Assembly: GCA_003506895.1 (NCBI GenBank)
Contig: DNXO01000138.1
Span: 7,801-24,642 of the forward strand
Origin: Acetobacteraceae bacterium
Lineage (GTDB): Bacteria; Pseudomonadota; Alphaproteobacteria; Acetobacterales; Acetobacteraceae
Length of the DNA stretch: 16,842 nucleotides
Direction of reading: 5' to 3'
Shown here in pieces: positions 1 through 6,956 of this stretch (position 1 is the stretch's first letter; each line of letters begins with the position of its first letter). The notes under the pieces are model-generated. The model did not search any database. It saw only the letters and a list, made by a program, of their open reading frames with translations, and had not been told where the DNA came from. The position numbers and the translations under genes are program-made.

Positions 1-989
1 GCACGATCGAGCCGAATGTCGGCCGTGTCGGCGTTCCGGACAAGCGCCTTGATGTGCTGGCGGAAATCGGCAAGTCGGTCAGGGTCGTCCCAACCAGCCT
101 GGAGTTCGTCGATATCGCCGGACTCGTGCGCGGCGCCTCCAAGGGCGAAGGCCTGGGCAACCAGTTCCTGGCCAATATCCGGGAAGTCGATGCGATTATC
201 CATGTCCTGCGATGCTTCGAGGACAGCGACATCACCCATGTCGAAGGCTCCATCGACCCGCTGCGCGATATCGAGGTCGTCGAGACCGAGCTGATGCTGT
301 CGGACCTGGACAGCCTGGAACGCCGGTTGGTCCAGGCCCAAAAGCGCGCCAAGGGTGGCGACAAGGAAAGCATTGGGCTGGTATCGATCATGGAGCCGCT
401 GGTCGCTGCGCTACAGGACGGCAAGCCGGCCCGCACCGCGATCCCGACGGGTGAGGAAGAAGCCGTGAAGCGGCTACAACTCCTGACTTCCAAGCCGGTA
501 TTGTATGTGTGCAATGTCGAGGAAGCCTCGGCCGCGACCGGAAACGCCTTTTCGGAACGCGTGCGCACCTGGGCCGCGACGCAAGGCGCGCCAACCATCG
601 TGGTATCGGCGGCGATCGAGGCTGAGGTGTCCCAGCTACCCGAAGCCGACCGCAACGAGTTCCTGGAAACGCTCGGTCTGGCGGAAAGCGGGCTGGATCA
701 GGTGATCCGGGCCGGGTACGACCTGCTGGAACTGCTGACTTATTTCACCTGTGGTCCGAAGGAAACGCATGCCTGGACCATTACCAAGGGCACCAAGGCG
801 CCCCAGGCCGCGGCAGTGATCCATAAGGACTTCGAACGCGGCTTCATTGCCTGCGAAACCATCGCCTACGAGGATTTCGTTGCCGGCCGTGGTGAGCAGG
901 GCGCGAAGGAGGCCGGCAAGATGCGGATCGAAGGCAAGGCCTATACGGTCAAGGACGGCGACGTGCTGTTGTTTCGCTTCAACGTGTAG
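1..989 (+). CDS. ychF: YchF/Obg-family ATPase, 5' end missing
   Basis: This is a redox-responsive, ribosome-associated P-loop ATPase of the Obg-related YchF family. The reading frame is open from base 3 and begins within TIEPNVGRVGVPD, the segment just after the G1 loop, so roughly the first 35 residues including the P-loop lie outside the window. The G3 element DIAGLVRGASKGEGLGNQFL starts near base 111. The usual NKxD guanine-specificity motif is replaced by NVEE (near base 512), the known reason YchF proteins prefer ATP. The C-terminal TGS domain is complete, with the family-typical TYFTCGPKETHAWTI and, at the very end, KDGDVLLFRFNV. The total length would fit the family norm of about 363 residues. 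The stop lies 11 bases inside the convergent GH5 gene. Upstream neighbours, which in many bacteria include pth, are not visible. Confidence 0.96.
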   Translation, partial: TIEPNVGRVGVPDKRLDVLAEIGKSVRVVPTSLEFVDIAGLVRGASKGEGLGNQFLANIREVDAIIHVLRCFEDSDITHVEGSIDPLRDIEVVETELMLSDLDSLERRLVQAQKRAKGGDKESIGLVSIMEPLVAALQDGKPARTAIPTGEEEAVKRLQLLTSKPVLYVCNVEEASAATGNAFSERVRTWAATQGAPTIVVSAAIEAEVSQLPEADRNEFLETLGLAESGLDQVIRAGYDLLELLTYFTCGPKETHAWTITKGTKAPQAAAVIHKDFERGFIACETIAYEDFVAGRGEQGAKEAGKMRIEGKAYTVKDGDVLLFRFNV

Positions 990-2244
990 CGCTCTCGATC
1001 GGCTTGGCCTGAGCATCGAACTGCAACTGGCTCCAGACCGCTTTCTGTTCGGGGCGGAACTTGTTCATCCATGGTTCCCACCCTCCACGCAGCACGCCCT
1101 GGGGCATTTCGCCGGTTAGGTCGCCCCACACCCACCAGCCCGCGGACACCGGCACCTGCCAACGGGCCAGGCGGATACCCTCCGGGGCCGTGCCGTTCAG
1201 GTATTCCACCATCGTTTTGGCCCATGCCGCGCTCTCGGCGGTGAGCATGGAGCTCCCCATTTCGCCGACGAACACCGGCGCGATGTCCTCCGTGATCAGA
1301 TACCCCCATGCCCGGTTCATCCGTCGTATCGCGGCGGCCCCTGAAGCTGGGGTGAAGTGGGAGATCTCGGTCGGGAATTCGTGCACCGAGTAAACGACCT
1401 TGTTCGGCACGGGCAGCACCACCGGCTTGGTCGCCACGCCACGCAGATCGCCCTCCGGATATCCGGATGCAAAATCCTGGTAGCCTTCGCAAATAATCAG
1501 CACGTCCGGATTCACCGCCTGTATCGCAGTACCGACCGTCGTACACATGGCCTGAAGATCGGTTGGGCCGCCCTTGCCCCAGTTAATACCGTTGCCCTTC
1601 GGACCGGCTGCCGGTTCGTTGTGCAGATCGAACCCGATCACCGTCGGGTTGTTGGCATACCGTCGAGCCAGGGCAACCCAATGGGCCTGGAAGATTTCAG
1701 CCGTGACCCCTCCGGGGTTGCCGGATCCAACCCCACTGTCCTCTCCGGTACTGCCCGCTCCGCGGTCGAACCACAGGCCATTTAGCTGCCGGCCGCCCAG
1801 CCGCAGGGGTGCGGGTCCGCCTTCGTTGTTGTGGTGATCGAGGATAACGCGCAGCCCCACCGCTCCGGCGGCCCGCACGACCTTGTCCAAAACCTCCAAT
1901 GCATTCAGACCAATCAGGTCCGGATTTCGCAGTCGGTCAATCGCATCATACGCTGGGTATCCGGAGAACATCCTGTCGCTGAATGGAATCCGAACGGTAT
2001 TGAAGCCGGCTGCCGCCATCTGCTGCACCGTATGACGCAGGCTGACGCTGTCGAGGCCCTGTGGGACGTTGCCGCGCCCATCGGCGCCATTCCATCCGAT
2101 CGCCGCGATACGGACGGGCTGCCCGTGGGAATCGACAATCTGGCTGCCGCGTGTGCCGAGATATCCATCGCCCAGTGTAGCCGGCCGAGCATATACCGAC
2201 ATCGGAATGATCAATAGCGAAAGAAAAACCAGCAGCGGCCGCAT
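979..2244 (-). CDS. Secreted glycoside hydrolase family 5 (cellulase-like)
   Basis: A 421-residue exported beta-glycanase of GH5 type. Residues 1-19 form a signal peptide (MRPLLVFLSLLIIPMSVYA, with a VYA cleavage site), so it acts in the periplasm or outside the cell. The (beta/alpha)8 fold signs are in order: RIPFSD near 85, LDHHN at 135-139, the acid/base glutamate E210 in LHNEP, Y285/H288 in VYSVHEF, the nucleophile E328 in FVGEMGSS, and the substrate-stacking GWWVWGD near 369-375. No carbohydrate-binding module is visible. The ATG at 2244 is preceded by GGGAG at 8-base spacing, which supports this start. The gene lies downstream of the tRNA-like gene and the ABC exporter on the same strand, and its stop overlaps the convergent ychF by 11 bases. 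Whether the substrate is cellulose, mannan or another beta-glucan cannot be read from the sequence. Confidence 0.9.
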   Translation of the reverse strand: MRPLLVFLSLLIIPMSVYARPATLGDGYLGTRGSQIVDSHGQPVRIAAIGWNGADGRGNVPQGLDSVSLRHTVQQMAAAGFNTVRIPFSDRMFSGYPAYDAIDRLRNPDLIGLNALEVLDKVVRAAGAVGLRVILDHHNNEGGPAPLRLGGRQLNGLWFDRGAGSTGEDSGVGSGNPGGVTAEIFQAHWVALARRYANNPTVIGFDLHNEPAAGPKGNGINWGKGGPTDLQAMCTTVGTAIQAVNPDVLIICEGYQDFASGYPEGDLRGVATKPVVLPVPNKVVYSVHEFPTEISHFTPASGAAAIRRMNRAWGYLITEDIAPVFVGEMGSSMLTAESAAWAKTMVEYLNGTAPEGIRLARWQVPVSAGWWVWGDLTGEMPQGVLRGGWEPWMNKFRPEQKAVWSQLQFDAQAKPIESATR

Positions 2245-2307
2245 TGATCGTCTCCCGATTTCCTGGAGTCATTCCGCATCATTTCACGCGGCAAATCCAA
2301 AAGTCCC

Positions 2308-2383
2308 TGGTGGGCCGGGGAGGATTTGAACCGTCCGACCTCACGCTTATCCAGCGTGTGCTCTGGCACTGAGCTACCAGCCC
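2308..2383 (-). tRNA. tRNA-Ile(GAU)-like gene, possibly a pseudogene
   Basis: On the minus strand a cloverleaf can be drawn. The acceptor arm is GGGCTGG/CCGGCCC (one G-U), the D stem GCTC/GAGC, the anticodon stem CACGC/GCGTG, and the T loop TTCAAAT, followed by discriminator A and an encoded CCA. The anticodon loop TGGATAA puts GAU at 34-36, and the stem and variable region resemble bacterial tRNA-Ile. Three features are abnormal. Position 33, almost always U, is G. The short D loop AGTGCCA lacks the G18-G19 pair. An extra C in the T stem (GGA-C-GG against CCTCC) breaks an otherwise perfect 5-bp helix. It sits alone, not in an rRNA operon, between the ABC exporter and the GH5 gene. I judge it a decaying or functionally altered tRNA; a normal functional tRNA is less likely. 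Confidence 0.6.
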
Positions 2384-2464
2384 GCGCAGACAATGACCGG
2401 AACGAGCCGCTACCGAAACCCACGTTTCTGTTATTGGTACGGCACGAAATTCACGCTACCGCGA

Positions 2465-5400
2465 TCAGGCCGCGACGTTGGCGATCTGATGTCCGACCAA
2501 CCGGGCATAGAAGCCGCCTTGGGCAAGAAGCATGTCGTGGGTGCCAGTTTCGATCAACCGCCCGTCCCGCAAGACCAGGATCAGATCGGCTGCCCGCACG
2601 GTGGACAACCGGTGTGCGATCACGATGGTTGTCCGGTGGGACATCAGCGCATCCAGTGCGCCACGCACGGCGTGCTCGCTGATTGTATCAAGATGCGATG
2701 TCGCCTCATCCAGGATCAGCAACGGCGCGTCCTTCAGGAAGGCGCGCGCGATGGCGATCCGCTGCCGCTGTCCGCCGGAAAGCTGGACCCCGCGTTCGCC
2801 GACCCGCGTTGCCAGACCGTCGGGCAGGTCCGCGACGAAACCCGCCAGCGCGGCTCGCGTCAACGCGATAGCCACCTCCTCCTCGGAGGCATCGGGCTTC
2901 GCCAGCCGGACATTCGCGCCAAGCGTGTCATTGAACAGGTAGGTGTCCTGGGCGACGAGCGCTATGTGCCGCCGCAGGCCATCAAGCGTCAGATCACGCA
3001 GGTCGATGCCGCCAAGCCCAATCGCGCCGGCCGACGGGTCCCAGAATCGAAGTAGAAGGTTCGCAACCGTCGTTTTGCCCGCACCGGATGGGCCGACCAG
3101 GGCCACGGTACTCCCGGCCGGCACGACGAACGACATGTCCCGCAACGCGGGGACCGAGCGACCAGGATACGCGAAGGTGACGTGGTCGAAGCGGAGTTCG
3201 CTGTCGCCGTCCGGGGCGCGCGGGCCGCCGGTGATCGTCACCGGTTCATCATGGACGACGGCCAGACGCCGGGTGGACGCGATCGTATCAGCCAGTTGCC
3301 GGCCGACCTGTGCGATTTCTGACACCGGCAGGAAAGCCGCGACGGAAATCAACACCAACAGCGGGAGTGTCGTCGCGGCGATCATGCCACGGGCAACCAG
3401 AACTGCTCCGACCGCCGCGACCGCGAGGCTACCCAACCCGGTCAACGCGTCGAGCATCACGGCCTGGCGGGACAGATCGGTGAGAAGGGAAAGTCGCAGG
3501 CTCTGGTAGGTACGTACCGCCGTCATGAAGCCCTCGCGACGGCGTTCGGCCGCGCCGAACATGACCAGTTCCGCCAAACCCTGGATCGTTTCCGTGGCGA
3601 ATGCGCCCATCGAACCCAGCGCGGCTCGGGCGGCGGACCCCAGCCGGTCGATGCGTTCGCGTCCCATGACAGGGGATGCGCCGGCGTAGAGCAGAAAGGG
3701 CGCCAGAACCACCGCCACCGGCCACGCGATCCAGGCCATCGCGGCAAGCACACTGACCGGCACAAGAACGGCGACGATCGCCGGGGCGATGGTGTGGGCG
3801 AAGAAATACTCAACGGTTTCGACATCCTGGGTCGCCAGCGCCACAAGATCGCCGGAGCGGCGGCGTAATAAGTAGGCTGGCGCGAGCGCGTCGAGTTTGC
3901 GGAACAGGTCGATTCGCATGTCTGCCAGCAGCGCATAGGCCATGGCGTGCGCGATCCAGGACTCCAGCCAATGGAGCAGTCCGGCGAGCGGTGCGGTAAC
4001 CAACAGCGCCGCGATCAACGTCGCGGTCGGCGCGCCATCGCGGACAGCGGCCAGAACCAAAGCACCCAGCACGCTGACGCCAATGAAGGCAACGACCCGG
4101 CCGATGCCGGTCAGGACCGTGACGGCCAACTGCCCACAATAGGGGCGGACAACCAGTAGCAGCGTGCGGATCGTATCTGGCCAGGAGACCCGGGCGGCAT
4201 CCTCCGACAGGCTGCTGACTGCGGGGTTGTTTGACTGAGCGTCGGGCCCCGGGACTTCGGCGGCTGTCGGCGGCGCGATCAAACCGTCGCGTTCCCAGAG
4301 TTGCGGCCCCATCAAGTGCCGGTATGGGCCATCCTGCTGGATCAGATCGCGGTGGTGGCCGGATTGCACGACGGTGCCATCGTCCAAAACCAGAATCCGG
4401 TCGGCACCAATCACGCTCGACAGGCGGTGCGCCAGGATCAGGGTGGTGCGCCCAGTCATCAACCGGTCCAGCGCCTGCTGGATAATCGCCTCGTTTTCCG
4501 TATCGACCGAGGACAATGCCTCGTCCAGCACCAGAATCGGCGAATCCCGCAGCAGCGCTCGGGCGATTGCCAGACGTTGCCGTTGACCGCCGGACAGGCT
4601 GGTGCCTCGTTCGCCGATCACCGTTCTATAGCCGTCTGGCAGGGCGCCGATAAAACCGTGTGCGTTGGCGGCAGTGGCCGCGGAGACAAGTTCGGCATGG
4701 GTGGCCTCGGGACGACCCAGGCGCAGGTTTTCCTCCACCGTGCCATGAAACAGGCAGGTATCCTGCGAGACTACAGCGATCATTCCACGAATCTGAGCCG
4801 GGTCCAGGTCTTGCAGGTCGCGGCCACCGATCCGGATCGTGCCGCTTTGCGCCTGATGCAGACGGCACAACAGCCGGACGATGGTGGACTTACCGGAACC
4901 GCTGGGACCGACGATGCCGACACGCTCGCCAACGCCGATGCGGAATGTCAGGCCGGTATGGGCCGGACGCCTGCCACCGGGATAGGCGAAGGCTACCGCA
5001 TCGAACACGATCTCGGACGCCAAGCCCGGATTTGGCGCACCGGTTGGCACGTTGACTGGCGTATCCAGCAACGCGTGGATGCCGTTAGCCGCCGCCTGGC
5101 CGTTCAGACCCTGGTGCAGGACGCCGCGCAGGTCACGCAGGGGGCGAAAGATTTCCGTGCCGGCCATCAGGACGATCAGCAATGCTTCAAGGCTCATGTC
5201 GCCGTGCCGCACCCGCCAGGCACCGAGCGAGAGTGCGGCGGCGGAGCCCAGGGCAGTGCCGAGGTCGGTGAAGCCCCGGGTCAGCACGTTCAGCGACAGC
5301 ACCCAGAATGTGCTGTCCGACAACGCTCGGGCTTTCCTCGCCAGCATCTGGCCATAGGCCGCGCTCTGACCGAATGCCTTCAGGGTCGGGAGGCCTTGGA

Positions 5401-5995
5401 CGGCATCGAGGAACTCCTCGCCGAACGATTTGAACGCGGATTGCCGAACGCGCGAGGCGGCGGCGGTTTTGCGGTGGACCGCCGCCGGAAGAACAAGGGT
5501 GAACAAGGCGGCGGCGAGCATGACCGCGGCGACCGGGATGTCCCACCAGGCGATGAACAGAAAAATAGCGAACGGCGCGCAGATCGCGATCGTCACTTGC
5601 GGCAGGTATTGGCCGAAAAAGGATTGAAGCTGCTCGACGCCATCGACCATCGACAGCATGACGCCTCCGGTCCGCTCCGTGCCGAACCAGGCTGGGCCGA
5701 GGGCGATGATTTTGTCGAACAACCGGCAGCGCAAGGCCTCTTGGACACGGGCAGCGGTGCGGTGGGCGATCATCGTACGATGGTGGTCGAGCAGACCACG
5801 CAGCAGGATCGCGGCGGCCGCCCCGGCCAGCGGAACGGCCGAAGGCTCTCCGCGAAAAACGTCTGCCAGGAACCGGCCAAGGAAAGCGAAACGCGCGATC
5901 CCGACCGCCAGCGCGAGCAGCCCCATGCCGGCTGACAGGACGATACGGCCACGAAGGCCGGCCGTCATGCGCCACAGTTTCAGGTCGAAGTGCAT
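2465..5995 (-). CDS. Fused two-module ABC exporter (permease-ATPase twice)
   Basis: A 1176-residue inner-membrane exporter in which two complete half-transporters are joined in one chain. Module 1: membrane helices within about residues 15-300, Walker A GPSGSGKST at 363-371, signature LSGGQ at 467-471, Walker B ILVLDEA at 487-493 and switch His 523. A low-complexity linker at about 565-600 leads to module 2: helices at about 610-900, Walker A GPSGAGKTT at 968-976, LSGGQ at 1072-1076, LLILDEA at 1092-1098 and His 1128. Both catalytic glutamates are present, so both nucleotide sites look competent, unlike many heterodimeric exporters with one degenerate site. The layout recalls CydDC and other heterodimeric exporters, but nothing here identifies glutathione/cysteine or any other substrate. 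The start at 5995 has no clear ribosome site; a second ATG at 5968 is an alternative. Confidence 0.9.
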   Translation of the reverse strand: MHFDLKLWRMTAGLRGRIVLSAGMGLLALAVGIARFAFLGRFLADVFRGEPSAVPLAGAAAAILLRGLLDHHRTMIAHRTAARVQEALRCRLFDKIIALGPAWFGTERTGGVMLSMVDGVEQLQSFFGQYLPQVTIAICAPFAIFLFIAWWDIPVAAVMLAAALFTLVLPAAVHRKTAAASRVRQSAFKSFGEEFLDAVQGLPTLKAFGQSAAYGQMLARKARALSDSTFWVLSLNVLTRGFTDLGTALGSAAALSLGAWRVRHGDMSLEALLIVLMAGTEIFRPLRDLRGVLHQGLNGQAAANGIHALLDTPVNVPTGAPNPGLASEIVFDAVAFAYPGGRRPAHTGLTFRIGVGERVGIVGPSGSGKSTIVRLLCRLHQAQSGTIRIGGRDLQDLDPAQIRGMIAVVSQDTCLFHGTVEENLRLGRPEATHAELVSAATAANAHGFIGALPDGYRTVIGERGTSLSGGQRQRLAIARALLRDSPILVLDEALSSVDTENEAIIQQALDRLMTGRTTLILAHRLSSVIGADRILVLDDGTVVQSGHHRDLIQQDGPYRHLMGPQLWERDGLIAPPTAAEVPGPDAQSNNPAVSSLSEDAARVSWPDTIRTLLLVVRPYCGQLAVTVLTGIGRVVAFIGVSVLGALVLAAVRDGAPTATLIAALLVTAPLAGLLHWLESWIAHAMAYALLADMRIDLFRKLDALAPAYLLRRRSGDLVALATQDVETVEYFFAHTIAPAIVAVLVPVSVLAAMAWIAWPVAVVLAPFLLYAGASPVMGRERIDRLGSAARAALGSMGAFATETIQGLAELVMFGAAERRREGFMTAVRTYQSLRLSLLTDLSRQAVMLDALTGLGSLAVAAVGAVLVARGMIAATTLPLLVLISVAAFLPVSEIAQVGRQLADTIASTRRLAVVHDEPVTITGGPRAPDGDSELRFDHVTFAYPGRSVPALRDMSFVVPAGSTVALVGPSGAGKTTVANLLLRFWDPSAGAIGLGGIDLRDLTLDGLRRHIALVAQDTYLFNDTLGANVRLAKPDASEEEVAIALTRAALAGFVADLPDGLATRVGERGVQLSGGQRQRIAIARAFLKDAPLLILDEATSHLDTISEHAVRGALDALMSHRTTIVIAHRLSTVRAADLILVLRDGRLIETGTHDMLLAQGGFYARLVGHQIANVAA

Positions 5996-6131
5996 GCGCC
6001 GGATGGTGCCCTATGCCGCCCGTGGCGTCGATGTCCGACCGCCCTTCGCCCGTCGTGGCCGGTCCATACCATCTCGCGCCCAACGAGACAGCCCGTTAGA
6101 CGGCGAAACCGGGACACAGCGACACCGACCA

Positions 6132-6150
6132 GTCCGGCAAACGACCGGAC
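6132..6150. repeat. Short inverted repeat in the divergent intergenic region
   Basis: GTCCGG and CCGGAC flank a 7-base centre (CAAACGA). It lies between the start of the ABC exporter (5995) and that of the amidohydrolase (6267). No T-run follows on either strand, so it is more likely an operator or a chance hairpin than a terminator. Confidence 0.35.
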
Positions 6151-6206
6151 GGCTGAATGCAGCACCTCAATCTTCACCCGATCGCCCCGGAGAGCCTGAC
6201 AGAATG

Positions 6207-6220
6207 GGGCCATTTGGCCC
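6207..6220 (+). promoter_or_regulatory. Palindrome with a RutR-like core
   Basis: GGGCCA-TT-TGGCCC is a perfect 6-bp inverted repeat 46 bases upstream of the amidohydrolase ATG. Its core CCA-NN-TGG equals the centre of the RutR operator consensus known from E. coli (TTGACCA-NN-TGGTCAA); the outer bases diverge, and I count 8 of 14 consensus positions. RutR is the uracil/thymine-sensing TetR-family regulator of the rut genes. Linking it to this site is an inference. No rutR gene is in the window. Confidence 0.35.
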
Positions 6221-6235
6221 GTAATTTGCATGCCA

Positions 6236-6253
6236 GAGAAGTATAAACTTCTC
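6236..6253 (+). promoter_or_regulatory. Operator-like palindrome over a -10 box
   Basis: GAGAAGT-ATAA-ACTTCTC is a perfect 7-bp inverted repeat with a 4-base centre. It contains TATAAA (6242-6247), a near-consensus -10 hexamer, 19 bases before the ATG at 6267, which would give a leader of about 13 bases. A protein bound here would block RNA polymerase directly, the classic repressor geometry. No good -35 hexamer is visible at 16-18 bases upstream, so the promoter may be weak or activator-dependent. Confidence 0.45.
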
Positions 6254-6266
6254 GCTTGGCGGCAGC

Positions 6267-6956
6267 ATGTTGGTGGACGCGAAACCCTACGAGTACAGTC
6301 TGGACTTTCCGACTGCCGCGCTGCTGATCATCGACATGCAGCGAGACTTCCTGGAACCCGGCGGGTTCGGGGAAATGCTTGGCAACGACGTTTCCCAACT
6401 GCGACGGACGATCGAACCGAACAAGGCTTTACTGTCCGCATGGCGAGCGGCCGGTGGCCTCGTGATCCACACGCGTGAGGGCCATCGCCCCGATCTTGCC
6501 GATTTGCCGCCGGCCAAGAAAGTCCGCGGCCGCAGCGCGACCTGCATCGGCGACCCTGGCCCGATGGGCCGCATTCTGGTTCGCGGCGAGCCGGGCCATG
6601 ACATCATTCCCGAACTCTATCCGGCCGCCGGGGAGCCGGTGATCGACAAGCCCGGGAAAGGGGCATTCTTTGCCACCGACCTCCACGCGATCCTGCAGAA
6701 CCGGGGCATTACCCAACTTGTGGTGACAGGCGTAACAACCGAGGTATGCGTCAACACCACGGTCCGGGAAGCCAACGACCGTGGATACGATTGCCTGGTC
6801 GTCTCCGATTGCTGCGGGTCCTACTTCCCGGAATTCCACGAGATGGGACTGCGTATGATTGCCGCGCAAGGCGGCATCTTCGGCTGGGTCGCGCCTTCAG
6901 CCACTGTCATTGAGGCGCTCGCGGGGATCGACGTGATCAATGGAGCGGCAGAATGA
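6267..6956 (+). CDS. Isochorismatase-family amidohydrolase, biuret/triuret hydrolase-like
   Basis: A 229-residue cytosolic cysteine hydrolase of the isochorismatase-like superfamily, which cleaves a C-N bond in small amides. The triad is D23 (in IIDMQ), K128 (in VIDKPGKG) and C161 (in TTEVCV). The segment HTREGHRPDLADLP at 68-81 and IGDPGPMGRIL near 94-104 are hallmarks of the biuret hydrolase (BiuH)/triuret hydrolase group and are absent from the RutB in this window. Q201 lies 40 residues after the catalytic Cys, the same spacing as the substrate-gating Gln that I recall in BiuH. The ATG at 6267 has only a weak ribosome site (GGCGG), but the N-terminus matches the family. The stop overlaps the next start as ATGA, so a small amide or ureide imported by that permease is the likely substrate. 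Allophanate hydrolase and urease genes are not in the window. Confidence 0.85.
   Translation: MLVDAKPYEYSLDFPTAALLIIDMQRDFLEPGGFGEMLGNDVSQLRRTIEPNKALLSAWRAAGGLVIHTREGHRPDLADLPPAKKVRGRSATCIGDPGPMGRILVRGEPGHDIIPELYPAAGEPVIDKPGKGAFFATDLHAILQNRGITQLVVTGVTTEVCVNTTVREANDRGYDCLVVSDCCGSYFPEFHEMGLRMIAAQGGIFGWVAPSATVIEALAGIDVINGAAE

Noticed and set aside
4301..5935. 544-residue plus-strand open frame
   Set aside because: It lies opposite the ABC exporter, which has full motif support; the composition (rich in Gln, Arg and Gly) is typical of an antisense shadow frame in GC-rich DNA.
2465..5995. Calling the exporter CydDC
   Set aside because: The architecture would fit, but no CydC- or CydD-specific signature is recognisable and no cytochrome bd gene is near.
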